A DNA stretch of 64,000 bases from Capsicum annuum (taxonomy: Eukaryota; Streptophyta; Magnoliopsida; Solanales; Solanaceae): assembly GCF_002878395.1 (NCBI RefSeq), contig NC_061115.1:157026257-157090256 (forward strand), in the 5' to 3' direction. A program made the position numbers and the translations under genes. The notes beneath the pieces are model-generated. The model made no database searches and was not told the origin of the DNA. It saw only the letters and a program-made list of their open reading frames with translations. Positions 47,585 to 58,791 of the stretch are shown here, one piece after another (the stretch's first letter is position 1; every line of letters starts with the position of its first letter).

Positions 47585-48990
47585 TCATCCACCACTAGAA
47601 ATCTAGTTGCCCTCAAACTAATACAAAAATATCTGAATCAACGAAGATATAGGGATAAGAGCACATATCAAACTCGACATTCCAAGTAGCCTCGTTTACA
47701 AGTTAATGTTAGCACTAGACCTTAACCACAAGGATGACTCTAGGGTGCAACCACCTTACATCCTTAGCTAAAATAGAGACAAAATCCTCCATAAAAAACA
47801 ACCACTCATCTAACTGAACTAACTCCCAAAGAATGACATAAGACTCATAAAAAATGTAACAGTGAAGCAAAGTAACAAGAAAAATAGATAAACAGACAAT
47901 AGATCGGGGGCAAACCTATATCATAAGCTAAATAACCAACAGTCTAAAGAATCTCAAATGGACCAATATACCTTGGGATAATCTTTCCCCTCTTCCCAAA
48001 CCTCAATACAGTTTTGATGGGTAAAAGTAAAGGGAAAATACAATCACAAATGCCAAATCTCAAGACACAAAACCTATGATCTACATAAAATGTTTGCCTA
48101 TCGAAGCCACTAGAAGTCTATCTTGAATGATCAAAACTCTGACCAAAGACTCACGAAGAAAGTCCATACCTTAAGGTCCCACCTCTGAAATGTTAAACCA
48201 GTCCATTAGCAAGCGACAACACCTACCATGCAATTCCTCAAGAGGAGCCATATAAATAATGGAATAGTAGCTATTATAATATATAAACTATGGTAAAGCC
48301 AAATGCTACTCCCACTGGCTGCTAAACCCATCACACAGGCATGGAGCATATCCTCCAAAACCTAAATAGTTCGCTCTGACTGATTATCAGTCTAGGGGTA
48401 AAATGATGTGCTAAGATCAACCAGTGTGCCCAACTCATCCTTAAAATTCTTCCAAAATCGAGAAGTAAACACAAAACCTCATTCTGAAATGATAGACATG
48501 GGCACATCATATAGTAACACAATCTCTCGAATGTCGATACGTGTCAACTTCTCGGCAATTAAGGAAATATGGACTATAGTGAAATGAAAAAAGTTTGTCA
48601 ACCTATCTACGCTGACCCAAGCACTTTTAAACCAATAGGAAGTGCGAGCAACCCGATCATAAAATCCATCGCAATTCCTTTCTATTTCCCCTCTGGAATG
48701 GGTAACCTATTAAGAATACACCAGGTCTCATATGATAGAGCTTCAACTATTGAACACATAGGCAATAAGCCACAAAATCCAGTACATCTCACCTCCTGCC
48801 ACTCTATCAATAATGTTTTCTTAAGTCATGGTACATCTTATTTACATTTGGATGGATGAAATATCTTGAACAATGGGCCTCCTCCAAGATCAACCTAATC
48901 CAGTCACCTATTCTCGACACACAAACTCAGCCTCCAAACTTCAAAAATCCATCAAAATCAAGTGAGACTTCTTGATCATCACCACTTAAT
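47585..48990 (-). pseudogene. Integrase and chromodomain remnant of D
   Basis: Minus strand. The chromodomain tail EATWNVEFDMCSYPYIF, preceded by a decayed RVILVVKV strand, is at about 47650-47770. The C-terminal module and core lie at 47900-48830 with many frameshifts. A core piece corresponding to the region with the third catalytic residue is near 48340-48400. The zinc-binding part is about 48800-48990. Recognition rests mainly on order and on the chromodomain. Confidence 0.72.
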
Positions 48991-49690
48991 ACCTTACCTC
49001 AAATCAGCCTCAATCTAATATCATCAAATTGATGGGCTCAAATCTTTACCCTTAAAGAAAATCAAGCCCCCACAAATGCCAAAACATGCCTATGTGATGA
49101 ATTATCAAGCCTAACTATTAGGTTAGCTAAAGATTGAACCTCTAAGTCCAAGGGCCACTTCTATGTCTAAATATACGCAATCCTACCCATGCTAGTCAAC
49201 TTTTAGTTCAAGGCATTCACAACCACATTAGCCTTGACTGAATAATAGAGAATGGTAAAGTCATAGTCCTTAAGTAAATCAATCCAACAACGCAACCTCA
49301 TATTATTATCTTGCTTGGTGAAGAAGTATTGATGGATACTATGATTTGAGAAAATATCACAACGGACTCCATACAAGTAGTGTCTCCATAACTTCAAAGC
49401 TAACATAATCACTCACAACTCTAAATCATAGGTAGGATAATTCCTCTCACGAGGCTTTAACTGGTGAGATGCTTATACAATTACCTTGCGCTCTTGTATC
49501 AACACAAAACCTAATCTAACACTTCCAGCATCACAAAACATGATAAGTGCACGCCCTCATTGGGAAAAGAGAAAATAGATGCTAAAGTAAACAAAATATT
49601 AAGATTTTGAAAGCTTGCCTCACAAGCATCACACCACTGAAAAAAATATTCTTCTGGGTCAATTTATTCAATGGAGTTGTAGTAGATGAG
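48991..49690 (-). pseudogene. RNase H remnant of D
   Basis: Minus strand 49203-49412 reads LALKLWRHYLYGVRCDIFSN and HSIHQYFFTKQDNNMRLRCW, then DYDFTILYYSVKANVVVNAL, the end of the RNase H domain and the tether. 49420-49690 holds the N-terminal part with stops. Confidence 0.83.
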
Positions 49691-50620
49691 AAACCCTCAA
49701 CAAAATACTGATAATAACTTGACAAACCAGTAAAACTCTGAATCTCAGTGGATAAGTAGGTCTGGCCTAATTGTGAGCCGCTATAACCTTGTAAGCATTA
49801 GCAATAATACCTTTCTTACTCACCATATGATCCTAGAAAGAAATAAGCTCCAACTAAAATTTGCACTTAGATAACTTCGCATACAACTTTTCATCCCTTA
49901 ATCAATGAAGCATAATTTGTAAATGCTCCTCATGCTCAGCCTTACTCTGGGAATACACAAAGATGTTATCTATAAATACAAAAACAAAGGTGTTGAGATA
50001 TGGTCGAAATACTCAGTTCATCAACTCTATGAATGTGGCAAGGGCATTGGTCAACCTAAAAGACATGACCAAGAACTCATAATGACCATATCAAGTCTAA
50101 AAAAATGTCTTCAGAATATCTGAAGCCCTAATCCTCAACTGTTGATAATGGGACCTCAAATCAATCTTCAAAAATATCACAACACCTTATAGATGATCAA
50201 CTAAATTATCAATGCGAGGAAGAGGATACTTATTCTTCACCATCACCTTGTTCAACTATCATAAATCAATACATATCCACATAGAGCCATCCTTCTTCTT
50301 CTCAAACAAAATAAGCAGACCCCAAGGCGGCCACTAGGTCGGATAAATCTATGATCTAATAACTCCTGCAATTGGTCCTTCAATTTATTCAACTCAACTG
50401 GGGCCATCCTATAAGGAGAAATATAAATAGTCTTAGTGTCTTTCTCAACATCAATAGCAAAATTAATATCATGATCTTGAAGCATGCTAGAAAAAATCAT
50501 AGGAAACACATACATAAACTCATGAACAACAGGAATAGAATCCAAGCAAGGAGGTAAAACCATACTAGTATCACAAATATGAGAGAAATAAGCTAAACAT
50601 ACACTCTTAACCAATCGATA
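49691..50620 (-). pseudogene. Reverse transcriptase remnant of D
   Basis: Minus strand. 50252-50614 encodes [52 protein letters not shown] and FIRPS, the entry to RT. The palm is at about 49950-50200 with frameshifts, and the connection is at 49691-49900. Active-site residues are not cleanly readable. Confidence 0.82.
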
Positions 50621-51060
50621 AGACTGAACATAAGATATTACCCTCTTTGTGCAAAATGAAATGCACCTTTCAAAGATATCCTTAGCACACTCGGCAAACT
50701 CGGCAAAATTAAAGTCATAGTCTAAGTAAAATAATCAAAGACAACACGATAAGGAGCCAACAAAACCATACCCAAAATAACATTGAAATCTACCACATCT
50801 AGCATAAGCAAATCTACCCAAGTCTCACAACTACAAATAGTCACAGTAGAAGATAATTACACCTAATCCACTACTAAAGAATTACCTAATGGGGTAGATA
50901 TATGAATAGGTGTGGAAAGAGGCTCACTAATAAAATCAAAACCCAAAAAAGAATACACAAACTCATATAAGAAAGTCAATCTAGGGTCAGATAACATAAA
51001 TACCTGCCTAAAACATATAGGATAATACTTGTGATCATAACATCTAAAGGCTCTACCTTC
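50621..51060 (-). pseudogene. Protease remnant of D
   Basis: The minus-strand frame reads MLSDPRLTFLYEFVYSF near 50945-50995 (the DSG-type active site is decayed to DPR). LDVVDFNVILGMVLLAPY lies near 50740-50800. The strand order fits retropepsin. Confidence 0.72.
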
Positions 51061-52121
51061 GGCCTATTTGGTATAGCATAGCACTGCTCGCGACCACTAA
51101 CTGCTTGAGTGGCCTTAGGACTACCAACTATCTTAGTGTCCCTATGACCACCCACTACCTTAGTGGCCCCACAACCTCCCCTATGAGCTCCACTACCTCT
51201 GCCCCTCACACCTCTAGTAGCACCCCTACCTTTAAAAAGGAGAAAAAACTACTGGGCTCGAATGTCCACCCCGTACATCTTAACCCAAAAATCCACCACC
51301 TGAACTCTGTAAACCCATCTGTAATGGCCTACTCTAACAACTATAAAATTCTCTAAAATCTCTACAATGAGTAAACTAACCTCTGAACTTACCAAAATGG
51401 TGCACCTTCTTGGCGACACCCTTAGATACTGAAAGAATACCCTCTATTATCTTTGCATGATCTACAGTAATTTGAAAACTTTCCCTAAATACAACGATCA
51501 AAGAAGTAGTGAACTAAAAAAAGACATCTAGATAAGTCATCAAAGTGTGTCTCATACTCTACTACAGTCATAGAGGCTTGCTCTAGTCAGTCAAAATCAT
51601 AACGCATCGATCTCTCAAACTATAAGGAACAAATCTCTCCAAAAAGGAATCAATAAATTAATTCCAAGTCAACTTAGGAGCATCAAGAGGTTTACAGCAA
51701 AAAAATAACCTCTACCAATCTCTCGCAGTATCCCTCGACTAATAGGTAGTAAAAGCCACTCCATGTTACTAAAGAGAACCCAAGTTATACAGTTTCTCCC
51801 AAAAATCAATCAAGAGATCATAGTCATCCTCTCCCTTAGCACCGCTAAATCTGGGAGGACCCAAATGAGTAAATCTATCGAACCTCTTTAATCTTTAAAT
51901 GACATCACTGTTTTCGCAGCAAGAAGAGACATAGTAAATTTAGAAGGCTAAGATCCTATCTGAGAATGTAACATATCTAAAATTTAAAATCCCAATATCA
52001 TAACACCAATCTTAGATGTTGGTGCTAAAATAGGAATAAGACTTGGGGTTAAAGGAGTACCCAAAATAGAAGAAGGTACAACAGGAGGATCCACATTTTG
52101 GAATGGAGTAACACCCGACAT
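51061..52121 (-). pseudogene. gag: gag remnant of D
   Basis: Minus strand, starting with ATG at 52121 (MSGVTPFQNVDPPVVPSSIL). The capsid core, 51900-51400, is decayed. A Gly/Arg-rich tail follows at 51040-51209 (MRGRGSGAHRGGCGATKVVG) leading into the protease. A zinc knuckle should lie near 51230-51330 but is not clean. 52122-52594 is the leader between gag and PBS and shows no gene. Confidence 0.75.
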
Positions 52122-52594
52122 AAAAAAGGAGAAATCTATAAATGGGTTAAAAAATACTCTAATAATCCCTCCAATACCAGGGAAGACGAACTCTAAAGAA
52201 CTGGAGTAGAACCCACACCACCAACCTACTCTATACGAGGCTCAAGGGAGAGTTCCCTAGCACACCTCACAGATAAGGATAAATAATGGGCCCATCCCTA
52301 TTCTTAAGTCCATCCATGACTCTAGGATTAAATTTTTGACTAAACTCTCTCTAGAAATGGGCTCCTTATCTCAAACATCATGGGATATCATAACCACTAT
52401 TTGCACAACAAGATTAAAACAAAACTCAGAACATAAGATATGAAAGAACTTCATAGAGTAAACAATAAAATAAGGGATATTTCCTAAAGACATCCTATAG
52501 CCTCTTTAAGATAGATATAGATATCTATGTACCAATCGGTGAGATTCTATTAGATATACCGTTCTTACACCATAGAGACTAATGAAACCTTGCT

Positions 52595-52606
52595 ACTCTG
52601 ATACTA
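52595..52606 (-). other. Primer-binding site (tRNA-Met) of D
   Basis: The minus strand TAGTATCAGAGT matches the tRNA-Met PBS except for two bases and lies three bases from the LTR. Confidence 0.75.
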
Positions 52607-52609
52607 ATT

Positions 52610-53011
52610 TTTCATGACACAAAATTCATAGTTCTTGATGGAACTTGCCGTGAAGAACCTTAAAAAGTAAGCCTATCAGACATATCATTAAAAGAAGGGT
52701 AAAAAGATAGACATAACCCCCAAGGTAAGGATTTTTGAAAAAAGTCAAATCATACAAGTATATAAATATAGAAAAAGACATAACAAAGCAACCATAACTC
52801 CTAAAATTAGGTGTCAATAGTATAAGAACATCTCTAGTACAACACGAATCCTAGGAAATGCATAAGATATCCAAATGTAAGAGAGAAACTATGTCTTTGA
52901 AATGAAAGTATATACATAGTCTATAAAAAAAGATAGCAGAAGATAGTTGGATGCCTGAAATTAATCAATTACTTTTAAATCTCCAATAATTTCCAAGTTA
53001 AGCAATGTGAG
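52610..53011 (-). repeat. 5' LTR of D, truncated
   Basis: It begins TTTCATGAC, corresponding to the end GTCATGACA of the LTR of G on the other strand. Only 400 bases remain before element E begins with TG at 53012. Confidence 0.7.
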
Positions 53012-53224
53012 TGTAATACCCCGTATTTCCCTAGCCTCAAATAACCCTCAATACATGGGTTATCCTAAATAAATTTTTTGAAATACTCAGTAATTTTTAG
53101 ATTTTAGCCTGCTATAGTGTAGAACATTCAATTAGCTTTCCAACTATGTAAAATTCACCCAAATCTGACAACCGCGTAAGAAGTTATGACAATTTGAAGT
53201 TTCAGTCATAAAACATTGTCATTC

Positions 53225-53460
53225 AGGCCAGTAGCGCATTATGGGGTGCGCTAAAATAGCAATTGTTAGTTTCCAGTGTTGCTCCTAAATATTGGTGCAT
53301 CGCACCATAGACTCAGTTCATAATTGTCAATTTCTAGTGTGCCAATCCGATCCTACCGCATCGCGGTGCACTCTAGTTCACAAATAAAGTGGCAACGCGA
53401 TGCCACCATGCGATTTCCTTGTTGTCATTTTTCAGTGGCTTGGCGAGTCGCGCCAAGGGT
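53225..53460 (+). promoter_or_regulatory. Word island (GCATCGCGGTGC type) in LTR of E
   Basis: Variants AGCGCATTATGGGGTGCGC, GGTGCATCGCACCATAG, CCGCATCGCGGTGCACTC, CAACGCGATGCCACCATGCG and TGGCGAGTCGCGCCAAGG recur. The block is followed by a pyrimidine-rich CTGTCTTTTCCC stretch as in E1. The equivalent 3' LTR part is at 58675-58790. CpG is locally frequent. Confidence 0.55.
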
Positions 53461-54708
53461 TCCATTCAAGAAAATTTCATGAAAAATTTAAGTTTTTTCC
53501 AGGGTTAAATCTGTCTTTTCCCATAATTTTATTCCACCCGGATGGGATTTAACCCCTTAAAATGTGTAAAACGCTTCATTATTTAGATTATAAGTTCCAA
53601 GAATTTGATAGAATTTGATAGAATTCATGTTCATCATGTCGTTTGAGTTTTAATCCATGATTTAGATTATAAGTTCCAAGAATTTATTCTAGTACATGCT
53701 GAATTACATAATATTCATGATGAACCCTTCAATTTGCAAGTTTATTGCTGTAAACCTATTAACCCTAAGTGTTTATGATTTAATGAACCAAGTATGTTTC
53801 CCATGAGTTTGATAAATTATCTACGAGAATGAAATAATTCGATTATAGCATGCTAGCATGTATGCCCAATTGATGTACATGTTAGTGGATTACAAGTTTT
53901 TGATGGAATGTCTCTATTGATAAATTATGACGTAGTGAACATTGTTATGTTATTCAATATTATGCTTTTCTTTACTTTTAATGCTATTGAGTCTTGGGGG
54001 TATTTAATACCCGACAAGTTAGAAGTTTATTTAGTGCAAGTGTCAGTTATAGAATAGTATTAGTCATGTCACGATTAGTAGTACTCCCAGTCCATTACAA
54101 AACTCAGTAGAATTCAGTCAGTTACAGAACTTAGGAAAAATCAGTAATCTTAACGAATTTAGTCTAGTATAATAGTTTAGTATAGAAGTTCAATGTTTTT
54201 CAGTTGAGAGTAGGATTTAGCATCGGGTGAACCCAAGGAAGGGGGATCACCAACTAGCAGAGGGTATGATCTTTTGAAGTAATCCTTGCATTCTAGAACT
54301 ACATAGCCATCATAGGTGGAGACATCACACTTTCCAGTTGAGGGTTGATGAGGTGCTCTACCTTCCAGTAAATGGTACCACTATTCTTATTTAGGAAACC
54401 TACCAGTAGAGGGTTACTCTTCATCTTGTCTTTACCTATGGCACGGTACTGACACCCTTCCAATCAGGGTTATAGATTGGACCCCAGCTCAGTTATTAGT
54501 TTAGATTTGGGGCATGTCTATTATATGATTACCTTTCATAATTTAGTTTCAGTCTTAGTCTTTAGAATAGAATTCAGTTCATTCTACAGAATTAGGACTG
54601 TCAGATACGGTCACACAGTTATCAGTAACACATATGATGAGTATATTCAGTTATAAGTTATAAGGTTCAGTTCCTATATACTCAGCCCCAGTATGCACAA
54701 TATGTTCA

Positions 54709-55525
54709 ATAAGGGGTGGACCTACATTGGTTCAACTGAGTTCAATTGAACCTGTTCCATAAAAATTTATTTAGTAGTAGATGTAGAATTTCACTACAAA
54801 ATCATTTATGTATATAATATAAACCCATATTATACAAGTAAGAAGTGTATCTTAAAGGCTTTGGTGGGTTCAACTGTGTGCAATGGCCTTGGTTAGATCC
54901 TCGTTCTGTGCTATATTTTTGCAGTTTATTAATTTTTTAAGTTAGTGGTAGGTCCAGATTCTAGAAATTGATTATAGTGCTAAGACTTGTTCAGTTTTGT
55001 TTTCAAGTTTATTATTATTTTAAATTGGTTTAAATTTTTTAATAATATTTAGGTTATATATTTAGCTTAACTGTTATTAGGTTGTTGTTCTTTTATTTAT
55101 TTGTTTATTTTATTATTTTGCTAAAATATTTTTTTGTGAATTTATTGTTTCTCAAAATTACTACATTGCTTTTTTAATTTATAAGATCAATACATAATAT
55201 TTTAAGTTGAAGTTATGTTGAAAATTTCATCTTATAATTAAAACTTGATATATTTTTTATTAGAAAATGAGATTTTTTTCTCTAATTATTTTTTTCTTTT
55301 AAAATTGAACACCACCTCAAAATAATTTTTTCAAAGATATATATCTATATATCTATATATATATATATTCTTTTTCAATTATATTTGAATTAAAATACAA
55401 CGACATCCAAACAATTTTTTTTCAGGGGTAGAATAAAAATGAAAAAATGATAATTATTATATTATCGATTACCATCGCGGTTCATCCAACTTGATCCCAC
55501 TTGAATAAAATTTTATGTCTGCAAC
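54709..55525 (+). mobile_element. Unidentified 817-bp insertion in LTR of E, 8-bp flanking repeat
   Basis: Flanked by TATGTTCA at 54701-54708 and 55526-55533. Removing the insert and one copy gives a continuous LTR reading. The insert starts ATAAGGGGTGGACC, has AT-rich middle sequence with an (AT)n run at 55336-55369, and contains GGTTCAACTGAGTTCAATTGAACC near its left end. An 8-bp duplication is the size for hAT transposons. Terminal inverted repeats are weak, so the class is uncertain. No transposase is seen. Confidence 0.6.
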
Positions 55526-56101
55526 TATGTTCAGTAGTTATAGATCCTCCATGTATGTTAATCCAGCTTTGCATATTATTCAGCTAGTTTTTATTCATAG
55601 ATATGAACCCATGCATTCAGCCTTACCTCATTTAGCATACCAGTACATTCCCATGTACTGATCGCATACCCATTTCTTGCATTATGTTATTTCATATCAT
55701 AGGTTTGGATGCTCAGTTTCCTAATCATACTTAGCCAAATTTATCCAGCAGTAGTAAATTTAGCAATGAGCCCTCATTTATCGAGGATATGCTTTTATTT
55801 CAGTACTTTAATTTAGCAGTATTTTAGTAGATGGTGTTAGTTGGGGGATTGTCCCATCAACTCTACTTTTAGATTGATTCAGTTAGAGGCTTTTTAGAAA
55901 GTATTCAGTTTTGTAGATATTATCTTTTATCAATATTTTAGATATTATGAACCTTATGACATTTTAGCCCATTATTCTGTATTTATTTTAGTATTATTGT
56001 TCAATGCTCACAACATATTTCATTCATGGGTTAGCTTGTGGTCATTTGGGGTTGCAAGTACCGTATAGTTTCTAGAGTGCAGAATCAGGGCGTTACAAAC
56101 T

Positions 56102-56114
56102 TGGTATCAGAGCC
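56102..56114 (+). other. Primer-binding site (tRNA-Met) of E
   Basis: TGGTATCAGAGCC is a perfect match to the plant initiator tRNA-Met PBS, four bases after the LTR end. Confidence 0.93.
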
Positions 56115-56175
56115 TAAGTTCCAATAGAGTCCTAGGGAGTCTGAAAAGCCACATCACATAGAGTCTTGTGCATGG

Positions 56176-56193
56176 GTGTGTAACGCGCCACAC
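56176..56193 (+). promoter_or_regulatory. Conserved leader stem-loop of E
   Basis: GTGTGTAACGCGCCACAC: GTGTG pairs with CACAC around an 8-base loop. Flanks CTTATGGATAG and CATAAGATGTTTTTAGGAAA recur in E1, B and B2. Confidence 0.5.
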
Positions 56194-56311
56194 TTATGGA
56201 TAGAAGGCCATAAGATGTTTTTAGGAAAAGTTTCCCTTCTTTCAGTATTTAGGTCATGCAAGTTAAGTTAATCTCTCAGTCTAATCCACTTCTTCCTTTC
56301 ATTAAGAAAAT

Positions 56312-57940
56312 ATGCCTCCAAAGAGGACTAACGAAAGAAGAACCCAAAATCAGTTAAACCCTCAGCGCGTTTAGGCAGATCCCCTGGACGAACATGTCTC
56401 TCACATAGAATTCAGAGATGCATTCACTACTCTAGTCAATTCAGTAGTAGCTCAGAAATGAACAACCATCTGGTTTTTTGGCCAAACTAGTGGCCAATAC
56501 TGTTGCAATCAGAATTAGATACTTTACCCAAATAAATCCTCTTTCCTTTTTGGCATCTAAGTTAGAATAGGATCCATAGGAGTTCCTCGATTAGGTTCAA
56601 AAAGTCAAAAACATCATGGTAGTGACTTCCAATAAGAATGTTGAGTTAGCCGCCTATCAGCTATAAGATGTAACCCATAAGTAGTTTAAGCAGTGGATGG
56701 TAGACAGGGGTGTAAATGCAGAACCCATAGAGTGGGAAGATTTTGATACTGCCTTCCTAGAAAGATTCTTTTCCTTAGAGTTGAGAGAAGCCAAAGTATT
56801 AGAGTTAATCAATCTCAGAAAAGGTAGTATGAGCATAAAAGAGTATTCCCTTAAGTTTACTTAGTTAGCTAGGTATGCTCCCCATGTAGTAGAAGGTAAT
56901 AGGTCCAGAATGAGCAAATTCATATCTGGGGTGTCAGGTAGTATGGTTAAAAAGTGCAGAACAACGATGTTGATTAAAGAGATAGACATATTGAGGCTTA
57001 TGATACATGCTCAATAGATTGAGGAGGCTAAACTCTCTTGCTCTTGGTTTCTCTCTTCGAAAGAGATGGGTATTTCGATCCTCTAGGTTTGAATAGGGGG
57101 ATAAGGAAATACTACGGTGAAGTGCGAGCTTGTTGCGATAGCAACAATGGCACCCCAAAGTTACATTCCATGTTTATGAAGTGAAGTTAACTTTGTCCAT
57201 GCAACATAGACGATTAAGTACTTTCCATGAATAATGAAGTTGGCTTTGGTTGTGAGCTAGGGGTTCTCTGGGGCTAAAAACCCCCGTGTCTTGGCTGTTT
57301 GATTTGTTTCTTCGGAGAAGCTATTTCTTTTTTTTATGGTCAATGAAATGAGACATCGAAGTTCTTAGCAGACATATGTCATACTTAAAGATTGGAGCTT
57401 GAGTTCCTGGCGGATAAGTCTGTTATGCTGAGTTGAGGCTTGGAACAAGGAGAGGGAGAATAAGTGGGCTAGAATAGGTAGCTTTAATTTCAGTAAGCCT
57501 AAGTTAGAAGGCGATAACCATTCCCTATTTTGTCCAAGGTCTTCAGTCCCAGCTCCGTCCTCAGCTAGTGTACCGATGACCCACGATAACCTAAGCAATA
57601 GTTGTACTAATCCATTTTACGAAGAGTATGGTAAGAATCATAAGGGTGTATGTAGAGCTAGCAGTGATGTTTGTTTTCGGTGTGGCAAGCCAGGCCACAG
57701 AGTCAGAGATTGTCCTCAGTCAGGTTTTCAGGGTTAATATAGTCGTCCTTCAGCTCTGCAAGGTCTCCCGAATCAATAAGTTGTCGCTTCCAGTGCCACC
57801 AGTAGGCAATGCCTAAATAGGTTCTACGTAGTACAGTCCAGAAAAGATCAGGAAAGTTATCCTGATGTGGTAACTGGTATGTTACTGATCTCTTATTTAT
57901 ATGTTTATGCCTTAGTTTCAGATCCCAGATATTCAGTCAA
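56312..57940 (+). pseudogene. gag: gag remnant of E, with a 400-bp insertion
   Basis: ATG at 56312 (MPPKRTNERRTQNQLNPQR). The capsid core at about 56690-56840 reads GVNAEPIEWEDFDTAFLERF and NLRKGSMSIKEYSLKF, then ARYAPHVVEGNRSRMSKF. A zinc knuckle CFRCGKPGHRVRDC lies near 57672-57713, and a protease start ALVSDPRYS near 57910-57940. Compared with gag of E1, 57027-57432 is extra. Stops at expected Gln (CAG to TAG) and Trp codons are conspicuous, at least six of them. Confidence 0.87.
57027..57432. other. Insertion of unknown origin in gag of E
   Basis: The stretch is absent from gag of E1 at the same point. It is bounded by GAGGCT on both sides (left copy ending near 57026, right copy near 57433-57438). 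Its base composition is visibly richer in G and C than the surrounding sequence (for example GGGGCTAAAAACCCCCGTG). It includes a T8 run at 57328-57337. No SINE A or B box, transposase or RT is seen. Organelle-derived DNA is one possibility. Confidence 0.5.
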
Positions 57941-58457
57941 GATTTAGTTCGTAGGTTCCCCATGCGTTATTTAATTCTTTTTCCTTAGTACCTTAGCCAT
58001 GTCAGCATTATTAAGGGGCATAGTGTTCTAAGGGGGAGATACACTATAATCCCTGAGCTATCACGATCTAAACCTTCTATTTTCTCTTCACATAGCAAAT
58101 CCAGTTGAAGTAATAGGTCATCATAGTTGACCCTCAAGTCCCAGTCTCAGCCATATGGCCATTTCCCTATCATGACACGTATCTAAGGAATCAGTTAAGT
58201 TCATGTATCATGATTCATACTTTTTCATGTCTCCATGTTCCCGTTCATACATATTCATTCACGTATACAATAATCCTTTTAGACATGTACTCCTCCATCA
58301 GACATGCATGTTCAGAATGTAAGTTCAATCTATCTGACCAATCAGGTAATCATGTTTCAATTGTGCATTTATATTTCAATACATAAACTCAATCTGTCTG
58401 TACTCTATCAACTTAACTAGCCACATTCGAGGATGAATGTTCCCAAAGTGGAGATAT
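57941..58457 (+). other. Deletion scar, 3' untranslated region and PPT of E
   Basis: About 57941-58030 passes from the protease start to AAGGGGGAGATACAC, a site resembling the RNase H-integrase boundary or a second PPT-like run. 58030-58440 has no protein signal and resembles the 3' untranslated region of E1 (ACATGCATGTTCAG, GAGGATGAATGTTCCC). The PPT AAAGTGGAGATAT is at 58445-58457. Confidence 0.65.
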
Positions 58458-58791
58458 TGTAATACCACGTATCCCTATCCTAGATTAACCCTCAGTACAT
58501 GGGTTGTCCTAAATAAAATTTTTGAAATACTCAGTGATTTTAATATTTGATCCTTCCATTTCTTAGGAAATTAAATTATCTTTCCAATTATATAAAATTT
58601 ACCTAAATCCAACAACCGGGCAAAAAGTTGTGGTAATTTTGAGTTTTAGTCGTTAAACATCGTCATTCAGGGCAGTAGCGCATCGCAGAGTGTGTTAAAA
58701 TAGCAATTGTTGGTTTCCAGTGTTGCTCCACGATGATGGTGCATCATGGCATAGACCCAGTTCACAATTGGTTATTTGCAGTTTGCCAATG
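58458..58791 (+). repeat. 3' LTR of E, truncated
   Basis: TGTAATACCACGTATCCC onwards matches the first 330 bases of the 5' LTR of E through the word island up to GTTTGCCAATG. It is interrupted by F at 58792. Confidence 0.88.

Larger units (their letters stand above)
53012..56097 (+). repeat. 5' LTR of E
   Basis: 3086 bp including an 817-bp insertion (54709-55525). Without it the length is 2.27 kb. It starts TGTAATACCCCG and ends GCGTTACA. The final 60 bases share GGGTTAGCTTGTGGTC with E1. The first 330 bases match 58458-58791. Confidence 0.88.
53012..58791 (+). mobile_element. Chromovirus-derived element E, gag-only, non-autonomous
   Basis: 5' LTR, PBS, gag, a short leftover, PPT and the beginning of the 3' LTR. 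Gag and LTR are related to E1 (same TGTAATACC start, GTTACA end, PBS context, leader stem-loop and PPT). RT, RNase H and integrase are missing between about 57950 and 58030, so movement would have needed enzymes from another element. The 3' LTR is cut by F. Confidence 0.85.

Noticed and set aside
57027..57432. SINE insertion in gag of E
   Set aside because: A T run is present, but there are no pol III A and B boxes and no clear long target duplication.
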